Assembly (NCBI RefSeq): GCF_000338875.1 | Contig: NZ_AOMO01000044.1 | Coordinates: 124,001 to 188,000 of the forward strand | Direction of reading: 5' to 3' | Length of the DNA stretch: 64,000 nt | Source of the DNA: Vibrio mimicus CAIM 602 | GTDB lineage: Bacteria; Pseudomonadota; Gammaproteobacteria; Enterobacterales; Vibrionaceae | Shown here: positions 16,584 through 27,253 of the stretch, in pieces | Position numbering within the stretch: position 1 is the first letter of the stretch | Layout of the letters: each line of letters begins with the position of its first letter | The notes under the pieces: generated by a model | Told to the model about the DNA's origin: nothing | Databases searched by the model: none | The model's input: the letters and a program-made list of their open reading frames with translations, nothing else | Translations under genes and position numbers: made by a program

Positions 16584-18949
16584 GTTTTCGTACTCGACAT
16601 ACGATAGGCGCTCGGTTGCTGCTTGCCTTCGCCTTTAGCACCTCGCTACTGACGATTGTGAGTTTGGTCGCGTGGGGTACGTGGAGCCGATTGGATTACC
16701 AAGTTGAGGAATTGCTTAACCAGAGCGTACCGAAATACAACACCAGTTATGTCTTGGAAACGCGCAGCGCGGAGATTCGCCGCCGCATCCAATTGATTGT
16801 CAGCGCGACCAGTAAAGTGCTCCTTAATCAGCAACATCAACGCTTGCAAGATGATCTAACGGCGATCAATTCAGCCTTGTCGAGTTTGCAGCAAACCGAG
16901 GAGCAAGCCGCATTACAGCAAGGTTATGCTGAGTTGCAACAAATTACGCAGCGGATCAACGAACTGGTATCAGCTCGTATTGATGTGAATCGTCGCCTAG
17001 CTCTGTTTGCTGAACAGCTTGATTGGCTCCACCAAGATATTGGGATGGAGCTGTCACCTATGCGTCAAGAGCTGCAATGGCAACTTGAACGCGGCGGGGC
17101 GCCACAGCCACAAGCTCAGATCATGTTTCAAACCATCAACCTTATCCAAGCCATTTTGGATGGTGAGACACAAGCCTTCTTGTTTGTGAATGAACTGCTG
17201 ACCGCGAGACATCTGACGCAAGTCGATAACGGCATGCGTGTATTGCAATATCGGCTTGATGAACTCACTCGACTCAGTCAGCCGCTTTTCTCTCAACCTT
17301 CTTCGATTGCTTATCAGCAACTCTTAGAAGAGTGGCGTGAAGTGTTGCAACTTGAAGGTGAGTTTCACCACAGCTTACGTGACATGGTAGAGCTCACTCA
17401 GCAACTACAAAGCATGAGTGAGCAGCTACAGACTCAGTTGGATCAACAACATAACGCAATTGCGGATCTGGTGGCGAATGCCGATGCTCTGTTTGTGCAA
17501 GTGAAGGGACAAACGGCTCAACTGGTGCAAGAAGGCAACCGAGTTCTGCTGGTTTGTTTCGGGCTTTCCATCGGATTAAGCCTGATGTTGATGTACTACT
17601 TTGTGCAACGACGCATTGTTGGACGTTTGAATCGCTTAAGTGAAAGCCTAGATGCCATTATTCATAATGATCTGTCTCACCCGATCACCGTCGATGGTAA
17701 AGATGAAATCGGCATATTGAGTGAACAACTGATCATGTATGGCAAAAAAGTGGAAGAGATGGAGCGCACCAACGCCTTAAGTCTGATCAACAACACTCAG
17801 GCAAGCTTGATCACTTGTGATTTACACGGACAAATTGAATCTGCCAACCCCAGCGCTATGGCGACTTTGCGGCTGGAGTCGATTGTTAAACCTCTCACTT
17901 TATGGAGCTGCTTCTCTGAGCGTGTGCAATCTAAGGTGAGCCACCTATTTGATGAGCAGGGGCAGTTAGTTCGCAAAGGGGCTGACAGTTTAACTTTGTC
18001 GCTTGGTAATCCGGAAAAGCCGTATTACTTACGTTTGTATCTACGTCGCTACAACCAAGGCCTGCATGACAAAATCATTGTGACGATCACCGACGTGACG
18101 GATCAAGAACACGCGAATCGACTTTTGGAACAACGAGTGAAAGAGAAAACCCAGTCGCTGCGTGAAAAAAACCGTGAGTTACAAGCTGAAGTGGAAGAGC
18201 GTCAACGCGCAGAAGCACACCTGAAAAAAACGCAAGGTGAGCTTATCCAAGCGGCGAAAATGGCAGTGGTCGGTCAGACGATGACGAGTTTGGCGCATGA
18301 ACTCAATCAGCCGCTAAGCGCGATGTCGACTTATCTTTTCTCCGCAAAACTGGCACTTGAGCAAGCTCCGCAACCTCAACTTGCGCAGTCATTAGATCAT
18401 ATTGAAAGTCTCACCGAGCGAATGGGGAAAATCGTCAATAGCTTGCGCCACTTTGCCCGCAAAAACAGCAGTGATGAATCATTACAACCCATTCGCTTGA
18501 AGAACGTGGTGGAGCAGGCTTTGGTACTGGTGCAAGCCAAAGCCAAGCGACAACAGATCCGGCTCATCAATGAACTACCAGATGATTTGATGGTGATGGC
18601 TGATGCATTGAGCCTTGAGCAAGTGCTGATCAATTTGATTGTTAACGGCTGTGATGCTTCAACAACCAGCCCGCAACCTTGGGTAAAATTGATTGCGTTA
18701 GAAGCAAGCCAAGGGATACAGCGGATTGCGGTAGTCGATAGCGGTCAAGGCTTTGAACACGATGTTGTCGATAAATTATTTACCCCGTTCACGACCACCA
18801 AGGAAGTGGGGTTGGGGCTGGGATTGAGCATTTGCCAATCATTAGTTGAAAAAATGCAAGGCCGTATCGCACTGGCCTCCGATCTGGAAAAAGGTGCGAT
18901 GGTGATTTTGGAGTTATTGCAAGATGAAAAGTACTGTACTGCTGATTGA
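16580..18949 (+). CDS. pgtB: Phosphoglycerate sensor histidine kinase PgtB
   Basis: A 789-residue membrane sensor kinase. It has an N-terminal helix (about 12-32), a long periplasmic helical domain to about 320, a second helix (323-345), HAMP, a PAS-like region (about 400-515), a coiled coil (about 520-565) and a kinase domain with phospho-acceptor H573 in SLAHELNQPLSAM. The ATPase has an N box (LINLIVNGCDAS), DSGQGF and GLGLGLSICQSL. The HELNQPL H-box is typical of DctB/NtrB-like kinases that pair with NtrC-type regulators, as here with PgtA. It is coupled to pgtC by a 4-base overlap and overlaps pgtA by 26 bases. Confidence 0.92.
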   Translation: MSFRTRHTIGARLLLAFAFSTSLLTIVSLVAWGTWSRLDYQVEELLNQSVPKYNTSYVLETRSAEIRRRIQLIVSATSKVLLNQQHQRLQDDLTAINSALSSLQQTEEQAALQQGYAELQQITQRINELVSARIDVNRRLALFAEQLDWLHQDIGMELSPMRQELQWQLERGGAPQPQAQIMFQTINLIQAILDGETQAFLFVNELLTARHLTQVDNGMRVLQYRLDELTRLSQPLFSQPSSIAYQQLLEEWREVLQLEGEFHHSLRDMVELTQQLQSMSEQLQTQLDQQHNAIADLVANADALFVQVKGQTAQLVQEGNRVLLVCFGLSIGLSLMLMYYFVQRRIVGRLNRLSESLDAIIHNDLSHPITVDGKDEIGILSEQLIMYGKKVEEMERTNALSLINNTQASLITCDLHGQIESANPSAMATLRLESIVKPLTLWSCFSERVQSKVSHLFDEQGQLVRKGADSLTLSLGNPEKPYYLRLYLRRYNQGLHDKIIVTITDVTDQEHANRLLEQRVKEKTQSLREKNRELQAEVEERQRAEAHLKKTQGELIQAAKMAVVGQTMTSLAHELNQPLSAMSTYLFSAKLALEQAPQPQLAQSLDHIESLTERMGKIVNSLRHFARKNSSDESLQPIRLKNVVEQALVLVQAKAKRQQIRLINELPDDLMVMADALSLEQVLINLIVNGCDASTTSPQPWVKLIALEASQGIQRIAVVDSGQGFEHDVVDKLFTPFTTTKEVGLGLGLSICQSLVEKMQGRIALASDLEKGAMVILELLQDEKYCTAD

Positions 18950-20186
18950 TGACGATCAGGACGTTTTGGATTCCTATCTACATTTGATGTCGATTGCGGG
19001 ATTAGCAGCCAAAGCGGTGATCGATCCGACTCAAGCGATGAGCCAGATTCAGCCAGACTGGAATGGTGTTGTATTGCTGGATATGTATATGCCACAACTG
19101 CATGGTATGGAGCTACTCAAGCAGATCAAAGCCGTTGACGACAAAATCCCGGTGATTGTGATCACAGGCCATGGTGATATTCCTATGGCGGTGGAAGCCG
19201 TCAAAATGGGCGCGTGTGATTTCCTTGAAAAGCCGATCAATCCGCCTCAACTGCTGACGCTGATTAAGCAACACCTTGAATTGCGCCGTTCCTTCATTGA
19301 GCAAAAACTTTTACTGTCACGCTCAGTAAAACGTGAATTAGTAGGCAAATCTGCCCAAATGGAGCAAATTCGCTCCCATGTTGCACAATATGCACTGCTT
19401 AATCGCCATGTGGTGATTGTTGGGGAGTCGGGATGTGGTCGACATACCATCGCGTACCTTATCCATCAACTGACCATGAATAACGGTAATTTACCCTTGG
19501 TTGAGTTAGTGGCCTCGGCAAAAACAGAGTGGAGTACGGTTGAACCTAAGGTACAGGAAAGTGCAGGGGGAACCTTGCTGATTGACCATATTGAATTGCT
19601 GTCTGAAGAAGTACAGCGCAATCTGGTACAAAGCCTCCTTAACCAAGAGCGATTGAATCGCCCAAGAACTCGAGTGATTGCGGTGATTGACCAACAGCCG
19701 GAACAATTGATTGCACAAAATCAGTTGTTACCAGAGCTTTACTATCTACTGAATCAAGGGCAAATCGATGTGCCTTTGTTGCGTCAAAGACCGGATGATA
19801 TCGCGGCGCTGTTTCACTATTTCCTAAAACAGAGTTGCTACAAGCTGGGCAAGCCTATGCCGAATGTAGAACCACATTACTTGGCTTTACTGCGTGCTCA
19901 CCAATGGCCGGGCAATGTGCGCGAATTGCGTAACGTAGCTGAGCTCTATGCGATCGGGATTGTCAAACTGGCGGGCAAAGAACGTATCTACAATCAGGAA
20001 GAAATGTTGTCGCCACTGGATGAGTTGGTGGATGATTACGAAAAGCAAGTGATTGAGGATGCACTGTTTCTGTTCTCAGGCCGAGTGGCAGATGCAGCGA
20101 ACTACCTGCAAGTGCCGCGTAAAAAACTCTACCTGAGAATGAAAAAACACGGCTTGGAAAAAGATACCTTTAAAGCGCGCGGTTAG
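18924..20186 (+). CDS. pgtA: Response regulator PgtA with degenerate AAA+ domain
   Basis: An activator of pgtP of 420 residues. It has a receiver domain (1-120) with D9/D10 and phospho-acceptor D53 (LLDMYMP), a central NtrC-like AAA+ region (about 135-345), and a C-terminal Fis-type helix-turn-helix (about 385-415, RVADAANYLQVPRKKLYLRM). The AAA+ core has lost key parts: Walker A reads GESGCGRH rather than GESGTGKE, the GAFTGA loop that contacts sigma-54 is missing, and Walker B reads LLIDHIELL without the usual Asp-Glu. It is therefore unlikely to act as a classical sigma-54 activator. Its 3' end overlaps the convergent yhhN gene by 4 bases. Confidence 0.9.
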   Translation: MKSTVLLIDDDQDVLDSYLHLMSIAGLAAKAVIDPTQAMSQIQPDWNGVVLLDMYMPQLHGMELLKQIKAVDDKIPVIVITGHGDIPMAVEAVKMGACDFLEKPINPPQLLTLIKQHLELRRSFIEQKLLLSRSVKRELVGKSAQMEQIRSHVAQYALLNRHVVIVGESGCGRHTIAYLIHQLTMNNGNLPLVELVASAKTEWSTVEPKVQESAGGTLLIDHIELLSEEVQRNLVQSLLNQERLNRPRTRVIAVIDQQPEQLIAQNQLLPELYYLLNQGQIDVPLLRQRPDDIAALFHYFLKQSCYKLGKPMPNVEPHYLALLRAHQWPGNVRELRNVAELYAIGIVKLAGKERIYNQEEMLSPLDELVDDYEKQVIEDALFLFSGRVADAANYLQVPRKKLYLRMKKHGLEKDTFKARG

Positions 20187-20800
20187 CGGATCACCGAGAG
20201 TGTGAGTAAGCTTTGCGCGCTGTAATAGGTGAACATCACCACATGGCGAGAAAACTGCGATGAAGAACGGAATCGGTCAATGGCTAACACCAGATCCGAC
20301 AAGATGAACATCGCAGCGCCCATCAGCGCAAGTCGGGATGCATGGCTGTTGTAGCCAAGCCAATATTCAGTTGCAGCGGAAGCCATCAAAACAATGACGG
20401 CGATATAACCTGCCACTGGCAATGCTATTCTGCCAAGGTTGGGCAGTAAGAGCAGAAAAGCAAGAATTCCCATCGCGGACCAGATGGCAGGTGGCCACCA
20501 TGTGAAAGCCGTAATGGTGGTGCTAAAGCCTATGGTGTAGGCGATATGGGCCAATAAAAACACCAGCAAACCGGAAATAAATTTATCTTTGGGATGCATC
20601 AACAAAATGTCACCAAGTGCGGAAAGCAGCAGCCCTGCCACTATCCACCATGCAAACACCGGCATAGGATCCGTTGACGCAATAATCGTCAGCGCCATCA
20701 ACAAAATCGGGGTGGGCTTAGAGAGATAAAATAGCCAGCGCGGACCGCGATCAATCGTGATTAATTGAACTACACAGAAAGCGACAATCAACAGCCACAT
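20183..20800 (-). CDS. YhhN/TMEM86-family membrane protein (lysoplasmalogenase-like)
   Basis: A 205-residue polytopic membrane protein of the YhhN family, some members of which hydrolyse lysoplasmalogens. About seven to eight helices are visible. Conserved segments include YLSKPTPILLM near residue 26, LLSALGDILLMHPKDKFISGL and MGAAMFILSDLVLAIDRF, which carry the conserved acidic residues of the family. The ATG at 20800 is preferred over a GTG at 20836 because the GTG sits inside a stable hairpin. The substrate in Vibrio is unknown. Confidence 0.82.
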   Translation of the reverse strand: MWLLIVAFCVVQLITIDRGPRWLFYLSKPTPILLMALTIIASTDPMPVFAWWIVAGLLLSALGDILLMHPKDKFISGLLVFLLAHIAYTIGFSTTITAFTWWPPAIWSAMGILAFLLLLPNLGRIALPVAGYIAVIVLMASAATEYWLGYNSHASRLALMGAAMFILSDLVLAIDRFRSSSQFSRHVVMFTYYSAQSLLTLSVIR

Positions 20801-20831
20801 AAAGGTTCCCGAAACAAGACAAGCAATAATG

Positions 20832-20861
20832 AGCACGCCATACCCAGTAGGGTGGCGTGCT
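20832..20861 (-). terminator. Hairpin downstream of the alcohol dehydrogenase gene
   Basis: AGCACGCCA (20832-20840) pairs with 20853-20861, with a further CCC/GGG inner stem. It lies 54 bases past the stop of the minus-strand alcohol dehydrogenase gene. There is no strong T run, so termination may be partial. Confidence 0.45.
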
Positions 20862-20914
20862 GCGAGAGTGTAACAGGATTTACAGGCTACAGAATAGCAC
20901 CGTGTGCCTCAGAT

Positions 20915-22071
20915 TTAGCACAAAGCTTGCTCAAGGATCTTGCGAGACTCGTCTAAAGTGATTGTTCCTTGTTCGCCAAGTTTCAGCATGCCGTGTGCGG
21001 TCAGTTGCTGCATTACGGCTTCTACGGCGGCATTTTTCTCCATACCGTGTTCAGCGAATTGTGTTGCAACGCCTAATTGGTGATAAAAATCTTCAATGGC
21101 TGCAATGGTTTTGCTCGCGAGATCATCAGTTTGCGGTAAACCAAACACATTTTTACCCATCTGTTCAAGTTTGGCTTTTTTATGTTCAAGCTGATTGCGT
21201 AGCAGCCAAGGTTGCACAATGGCCAGAGATCGGGCGTGGTCAACATGCCATAACGCAGTTAACTCATGGCCGATCATGTGCGTTGCCCAATCTTGTGGAA
21301 CCCCCGTTCCGATCAGACCATTTAAAGCTTGGTTTGCCGTCCACATCAGGTTAGCACGCCATGCATCCGTGTCACGGTTGGCGAAATCTCCGCCTAAAAT
21401 CAGTAGATTTCGCAGTAAAACTTCGGCATAGCTTCTTGCACCATGGCTTGAGTAGGCAGAGTCAAATATTGTTCACAAACGTGTACCCAAGCATCGACCA
21501 AGCCGTTGACTAATTGGCGCTCAGGCAAGGTTTTCATCACATCGGGATCAAGAACTGCAAATCGTGGCTGCACGGCTGGAGACAAAAAGGCTAGCTTATC
21601 TTGCGTTTCAGCTTTGGTGATCACCGCACCAGTATTGGATTCCGAACCCGTTGCTGGCAGTGTGAGAATAGCACCGATAGGTGTGGCTTGATGCACAGTA
21701 TGTTGCCCAGTCAAAATATCCCAACCGTCACCTTCATAAAACGCGGCTGCCGCTACATATTTGGAGCCATCGATCACTGAGCCACCGCCTACGGCAAGAA
21801 TAAAATCGATCTGCTGGCTCTTAACCATTTCTACCGCTTTATCCAATGTTTCTTTCGTTGGATTAGGCTCAACGCCTGAAAACTCGACCCACTCATGTTC
21901 GCTCAATGCTTGAACGACTTGATCATAAGCGCCATTACGTTTGATCGAACCGCCACCGTAAAGCACCAACACCTTATTATCTTTAGGAATTTCTCGGCGA
22001 ACGCTCGCGATTTGACCTTGTCCAAAATGAATTTTGGTTGGGTTTACGTAACTGAATTGCATGTTGCTCAC
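20915..22071 (-). pseudogene. Iron-containing alcohol dehydrogenase (YqhD-like), frameshifted
   Basis: An NAD(P)-dependent group III alcohol/aldehyde reductase of about 385 residues, split in two frames. The N-terminal part (22071 down to about 21432) has the cofactor motif GGGSVIDGSK, LPATGSESN and metal ligands in VDAWVHVCEQY. The C-terminal part (to 20915) carries the ligands HMIGHELTALWHVDHA. The frame breaks near 21431-21433, where GAAGCTAT should read GAAGGCTAT: one G is missing on the coding strand. Restoring it joins MVQEG to YAEVLLRNLLILGGDFA without gap, which argues for a sequencing error or very recent mutation. Confidence 0.88.
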
Positions 22072-22268
22072 CTCATTTGTGATGGATTAATCCCCATGTT
22101 GCTAGAACTTGCAGCACGGTATTAATGCTCTTACGTATCTGGTATGCAAAATAGAGGATTTAACGAAAAGTTTTTGTGCCTTGTACGGTAAAATCACAAC
22201 TCAAAAGGTGATTTTCTTAAAAGAGGAAGAGAGTTTGAGCGTTTTTTACTCTTTTGTAACATTAAGCA

Positions 22269-22360
22269 TAGTTGTAGGCTAGCGCTCCCTCTTAGGAAAA
22301 ATTGTCACATAAAATTTGTTGAACCCCGTATTTTGTTCTGAAAAACGGGGCTTTTTTTTA
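22269..22360 (+). ncRNA. Candidate small RNA ending in an orphan terminator
   Basis: A terminator-like hairpin (CCCCGT 22324-22329 with ACGGGG 22345-22350, then eight T) lies on the plus strand with no plus-strand gene upstream; the preceding gene is transcribed the other way. A possible promoter is TTGAGC (22235) and TAACAT (22257) with a 16-base spacer, which would give an RNA of about 90 bases. I recognise no known family. It could instead be a leader of the chitodextrinase gene. The rest of 22072-22578 shows no ORF. Confidence 0.35.
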
Positions 22361-22578
22361 TGACTAAAAATTAATGGATTATTAGTTATTGATGCAAAAT
22401 AACTCTGTATCAGTTGCATAAAACAGACACTCGTTTGCGAGTCATTATTAAAATTCACACTTTTCTGAGTGCCAAATTATCCCGCTATTCTAAAGTTGTT
22501 TTACGCAAGAATTTAAGTGAATCCATGTCTACGTGGTTTTATTTAATTATTTAAACAATAACTTAAGGGAAGAACAAA

Positions 22579-25500
22579 ATGCGTTTACTTGAAGGAAAAG
22601 CGGTGAAGAGTGTATTTACACTTAGCACTTTAACTGCTTCGTGTTTAATGGCATTCAGTAGCTATGCAGCTATGGATTGCTCGGCGTTACCTGAATGGCA
22701 ATCGTCAGCAGTTTATAACAGCGGTGCTAAGGTGCAGTACAAAGGCAATGCTTATCAAGCCAACTACTGGACTCAAAACAACGATCCTGAAAAATTCTCT
22801 GGCAACTATGCTCAGTGGCAATTACTGGATTCTTGCACCACATCGGGTGGTACTAACCAAGTCCCTAGCGTTACTCTGACATCGCCTCTTGCTACTGCGC
22901 AGGTGAAAGTGGGTGATGTGGTGACTCTGGCTGCCAATGCTTCTGATACCGATGGTACAGTGGCTCGCGTTGAGTTTTCAGTTGATGGCGTACTGGTTGG
23001 TCAAGCCACTCAAGCGCCTTATACCGCAAGCTGGACAGCCACTGCAGGTGCGCATGAATTCAGCGCTGTTGCTTTTGATGATAAAGGCGCAGTCAGCACC
23101 AAGAATGCAGTAACACTGACCGTTGCTGGTGATGGCCCTGTGAACCAAGCTCCAAGCGTTTCTGTTGCTCTGTCAGCAGCAACTGTGGATGTTGGCGCTG
23201 TGGTGACGTTGACTGCGGATGCCGCAGATGCTGATGGTTCAGTGGATAAAGTCGATTTCTATGTGGGCGGTGCTCTGGTAGGAACATCGGCTCAAGCACC
23301 CTATACCCTTAACTACACGACAACGAAAGCCGGTTCTCTGGCTGTTTATGCTCGTGCAACTGACAATTTAGGTGCAACCACAGATTCTGCATTGGCAACT
23401 TTGGTCGTTAATGGTGTTGCTCCTGTGGCAAGCTGCCGTCCTGATGGCCTGTATCAAACCGAAGGCGTACAAGTTCCATACTGTACCGTTTACGATGAAG
23501 AAGGCCGTGAGAAGATGGGTGTGGATCACCCACGTCGTGTGATCGGTTACTTCACCAGCTGGCGCGCAGGTGATGACCCACAAGCCGCTTACCTTGTAAA
23601 AGATATTCCTTGGGAACAACTGACTCACATTAACTACGCGTTCGTCAGCATTGGTTCTGATGGCAACGTAAACATCGGTAATGTGAACGATCCAAACAAC
23701 GCAGCCGTTGGTAAAGAATGGCCGGGTGTTGAAATTGACCCAACGCTAGGCTTTAAAGGTCACTTTGGTGCTCTAGCTACTTACAAACAGAAATACGGCG
23801 TGAAAACCCTGATTTCTATCGGTGGATGGGCTGAAACCGGCGGTCACTTTGACGCTAACGGCAACCGCGTTGCTGACGGTGGTTTCTATACAATGACAAC
23901 TAACGCAGACGGTTCAATCAACCATGCCGCAATTGAAAAATTCGCGACATCTGCGGTAGAGATGATCCGTAAGTACAAGTTTGATGGTGTGGATATCGAT
24001 TATGAATACCCAACCTCAATGGCTGGTGCAGGAAACCCAGATGACAAAGGTTTTATGGAGCCACGTCGTGCTTACCTGTGGGCTTCTTACCAAGAGTTGA
24101 TGCGTGTTCTACGTGACAAACTGGACCGCGCTTCAGCACAAGATGGTCACCACTACATGCTGACTATCGCAGCACCATCTTCTGGTTACCTGCTACGTGG
24201 TATGGAAACCTTTGATGTCACCAAGTATCTTGACTACGTCAACATCATGTCTTACGACTTGCATGGCGCGTGGAACGATCACGTTGGTCATAACGCGGCT
24301 CTGTTCGACACTGGTAAAGACTCTGAGTTGGCACAATGGAACGTTTATGGCACAGCGCAATACGGTGGTATCGGTTACCTGAACACTGATTGGGCATACC
24401 ACTACTTCCGTGGTTCAATGCCAGCAGGACGTATCAACATTGGTGTTCCTTACTACACCCGTGGTTGGCAAGGTGTAACAGGTGGTGAAAATGGCCTATG
24501 GGGCCGTGCAGCACTGCCTAACCAAAATCTCTGTGCACCAGGAACTGGTGAAGGTGAGAAGAACAACTGTGGTTACGGTGCAACCGGTATCGACAACATG
24601 TGGCATGATGTTAACGCCGCTGGTGACGAAATGGGCGCAGGTTCTAACCCAATGTGGCATGCGAAGAACCTAGAAAAAGGTATTTGGGGTTCATACGCAG
24701 CGGCTTACAAGCTAGACCCAACCACAACACCACTGATTGGTACTTATGTACGCAATTACGACAGCGTTGCAGTTGCTCCTTGGTTGTGGAACGCGGATAA
24801 GAAAGTGTTCTTGTCTACAGAAGATAAACAGTCAATTGATGTGAAAGCGGATTACGTTATCAACAAAGAGATTGGCGGTATCATGTTCTGGGAATTGGCG
24901 GGTGACTATAGCTGTTACAACCTTGATGCCAACGGCAAACGTACTTCAGTAGATCCAACTGAGCAAGCGTGTGCGACGGGTAAAGGTGAGTACCACATGG
25001 GTAACACCATGACCAAAGCGATCTATGACAAGTTCAAAGTCGCAACACCGTATGGTAACAAAGTCGCAACGGGTGCAATCCCAACTGAAGCTGTGAATAT
25101 TGCAGTGAAAGTGGGTGGCTTCAAAGTGGGCGACCAAAACTACCCAATCAATCCGAAGATTACCTTCACGAACAACACAGGTGTTGATATCCCTGGAGGC
25201 ACAGAATTCCAGTTCGATATTCCTGTTTCTGCTCCGGATAACGCGAAGGATCAATCTGGTGGCGGCTTGAAAGTGATTGCTTCTGGTCACTCTCGTGCCA
25301 ACAACATCGGTGGTTTAGATGGCACAATGCACCGTGTTGCGTTCTCACTACCAGCGTGGAAGTCACTTCCTGCGGGTGCAACCTATGAATTGGATATGGT
25401 GTACTACCTGCCAATTTCAGGTCCAGCTAACTACTCAGTGAAGATCAACAACGTTGAATATGCTTTTACCTTCGAGCAACCTGATTTGCCAGTGGCTAAT

Positions 25501-25716
25501 CTTTCTACTGGTGGTAACACCGGAGGAAATACAGGTGGCAACACAGGTGGTGGTTCAACGGGCACGGTGATTCAATGGGTTCCAGGTTCGACAGCAGTAA
25601 AAGTAGGTGATACAGTCACTTACAACGGTAAATGCTTCGTTGCTCAAAACCCTCCTGGTTCGTGGGAAACACCAACACAAACTAACTGGTTCTGGAAAGA
25701 AGTCACTTGTCCTTAG
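22579..25716 (+). CDS. Secreted chitodextrinase (GH18 endo-chitodextrinase)
   Basis: Cleaves soluble chitin oligosaccharides in the periplasm or outside the cell; corresponds to the 1046-residue chitodextrinase of V. cholerae as I remember it. Domains: signal peptide (about 1-31); CBM5/12 chitin-binding module (about 33-85, [20 protein letters not shown]); two Ig-like domains (about 96-182 and 192-278); GH18 catalytic domain (about 315-840) with [10 protein letters not shown], catalytic acid E476; a C-terminal beta domain; a Gly-Asn-Thr repeat linker; and a second CBM5/12 (about 993-1045). AAGGGAAG precedes the ATG. A strong terminator follows. Expression in vibrios is induced by chitin oligosaccharides. 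Confidence 0.95.
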   Translation: MRLLEGKAVKSVFTLSTLTASCLMAFSSYAAMDCSALPEWQSSAVYNSGAKVQYKGNAYQANYWTQNNDPEKFSGNYAQWQLLDSCTTSGGTNQVPSVTLTSPLATAQVKVGDVVTLAANASDTDGTVARVEFSVDGVLVGQATQAPYTASWTATAGAHEFSAVAFDDKGAVSTKNAVTLTVAGDGPVNQAPSVSVALSAATVDVGAVVTLTADAADADGSVDKVDFYVGGALVGTSAQAPYTLNYTTTKAGSLAVYARATDNLGATTDSALATLVVNGVAPVASCRPDGLYQTEGVQVPYCTVYDEEGREKMGVDHPRRVIGYFTSWRAGDDPQAAYLVKDIPWEQLTHINYAFVSIGSDGNVNIGNVNDPNNAAVGKEWPGVEIDPTLGFKGHFGALATYKQKYGVKTLISIGGWAETGGHFDANGNRVADGGFYTMTTNADGSINHAAIEKFATSAVEMIRKYKFDGVDIDYEYPTSMAGAGNPDDKGFMEPRRAYLWASYQELMRVLRDKLDRASAQDGHHYMLTIAAPSSGYLLRGMETFDVTKYLDYVNIMSYDLHGAWNDHVGHNAALFDTGKDSELAQWNVYGTAQYGGIGYLNTDWAYHYFRGSMPAGRINIGVPYYTRGWQGVTGGENGLWGRAALPNQNLCAPGTGEGEKNNCGYGATGIDNMWHDVNAAGDEMGAGSNPMWHAKNLEKGIWGSYAAAYKLDPTTTPLIGTYVRNYDSVAVAPWLWNADKKVFLSTEDKQSIDVKADYVINKEIGGIMFWELAGDYSCYNLDANGKRTSVDPTEQACATGKGEYHMGNTMTKAIYDKFKVATPYGNKVATGAIPTEAVNIAVKVGGFKVGDQNYPINPKITFTNNTGVDIPGGTEFQFDIPVSAPDNAKDQSGGGLKVIASGHSRANNIGGLDGTMHRVAFSLPAWKSLPAGATYELDMVYYLPISGPANYSVKINNVEYAFTFEQPDLPVANLSTGGNTGGNTGGNTGGGSTGTVIQWVPGSTAVKVGDTVTYNGKCFVAQNPPGSWETPTQTNWFWKEVTCP

Positions 25717-25748
25717 GATTGAGTTGATATCGTAAAGCTCTAAACTTA

Positions 25749-25779
25749 AAAGCCTTAGTCGAAAGACTAAGGCTTTTTT
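25749..25779 (+). terminator. Terminator of the chitodextrinase gene
   Basis: A perfect 12-base stem (AAAGCCTTAGTC, 25749-25760, with 25765-25776), GAAA loop and T run. It lies 32 bases after the stop. Confidence 0.9.
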
Positions 25780-25835
25780 CTTCACTCTGCGCAAGTAAAG
25801 CTCACCACAGGCAGATTGGTGAGCGGGTTTTGAAT

Positions 25836-27050
25836 TTAAAACTGGTAGCTTTCTGGTACGACGACAACACCCCGTTCAGAGATATGGAATCGCTTACTGT
25901 CTTCGATAGGGTTGAGGCCAATTTCGGTATAAGGTGGGATTTTTACGTGCTTATCGATAATACAGTGCATAAGTTTACAACCTTCACCCACTTCCACATC
26001 ATCAAACAAAATACTGTCAACAATCAGTGCCGAGTCATTAATGCGTACATTCGAGGAAATGATTGAATGTTGCACGGAACCACCAGAGTTAATCACCCCA
26101 TTGGCAATAATTGAATTAATGAAAATGCCTTCATTGCCCGTGGCGGATGAAACGGTTCTTGCAGGCGGATACTGCGGTTCATAAGTTCGGATTGCCCAGT
26201 TTTTTTGGTACAGGTTCATGGGGGGGACCGGTTGCAATAAATCCATATTCGCGTCATAGAAGGAATCGATGGTACCTACATCTCGCCAATAACAATCACG
26301 TGCGACTCGACCTTTCCCAGAGCAGAAAGCGTAGGCATATACGCTGCCAGTCTCAATCAATTTAGGTATTACATCATTTCCAAAATCGTGGCTGGAATGT
26401 TCAAGGTCGGCATCACTTTGTAACGCTGTTTTCAATACATCAATGTTGAAAATATAAATGCCCATAGATGCCAAGCTGCGATCAGGCTTATGAGGAATGC
26501 AGGGTGGGTCACTCGGTTTTTCCACAAAACAAGTAATCCGAGACTCTTCATCAATGGCCATTACCCCAAAGGCGTTGGCTTCATGCCGAGGCACTTCCAT
26601 ACAAGCGATGGTTAACGTTGCATTTTTCTCAATATGCTCTTCAAGCATAGCGGCGTAATCCATACGATAAATATGATCGCCCGACAAAATAACTACGTAT
26701 TTCGCATCACTGCGCGCCAGCAGCCACATGTTATGAAATAACGCATCTGCTGTCCCTTCATACCATTTCCCTCCCTTACGCATTTGAGGAGGAACAACGG
26801 TAATGAATTCACCCAATTCAGGGTTAAAAATAGACCAACCATTACGTAAATGTTTGTGTAGGGAGTGCGACTTATACTGAGTTAACACCAAGATTCGACG
26901 TAACCCAGAATGCAGGCAATTGGTTAAGGTGAAATCAATGATCCGATATTTCCCGCCAAAAGGAACCGCGGGTTTGGCTCTGTCGTCCGTGAGAGGTGAG
27001 AGCCGTGAGCCCATGCCTCCAGCCAAAATCACGGCCAAGGTGTCCTGCAT
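25836..27050 (-). CDS. glgC: Glucose-1-phosphate adenylyltransferase
   Basis: Makes ADP-glucose from glucose 1-phosphate and ATP, the committed step of glycogen synthesis. The 404 residues have the nucleotidyltransferase motif GGMGSRLSPLTDDRAKPAVP, FGGKYRIIDF, the LSGDHIYRMDY catalytic segment, FVEKPSDPP and a left-handed beta-helix C-terminus. GGGAGA lies just upstream of the ATG. It is a single gene, so the glg operon is not here; vibrios often have two glgC copies. Confidence 0.95.
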   Translation of the reverse strand: MQDTLAVILAGGMGSRLSPLTDDRAKPAVPFGGKYRIIDFTLTNCLHSGLRRILVLTQYKSHSLHKHLRNGWSIFNPELGEFITVVPPQMRKGGKWYEGTADALFHNMWLLARSDAKYVVILSGDHIYRMDYAAMLEEHIEKNATLTIACMEVPRHEANAFGVMAIDEESRITCFVEKPSDPPCIPHKPDRSLASMGIYIFNIDVLKTALQSDADLEHSSHDFGNDVIPKLIETGSVYAYAFCSGKGRVARDCYWRDVGTIDSFYDANMDLLQPVPPMNLYQKNWAIRTYEPQYPPARTVSSATGNEGIFINSIIANGVINSGGSVQHSIISSNVRINDSALIVDSILFDDVEVGEGCKLMHCIIDKHVKIPPYTEIGLNPIEDSKRFHISERGVVVVPESYQF

Positions 27051-27253
27051 AATTTATCTCCCTAAAGTGCATGTTTTTACACAAGATTGCGTGTTAGGCA
27101 TGTGCAAAATGTGTGATATGCGGATCTATCAAGCGTAGTACAAGATGGGCGAGTTAGATGAATGGATTGCAATACAATGACAAAGCCTGAATAGGAACCT
27201 CTATAAGCTGTGATTTCGCTCTTAGTTACCCAAGTTGAGCTGGATACTTTACA

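Noticed and set aside
22300..22360. Qrr-like quorum-sensing small RNA
   Set aside because: The terminator and body do not match the Qrr conserved core as I remember it, and no sigma-54 promoter is visible.
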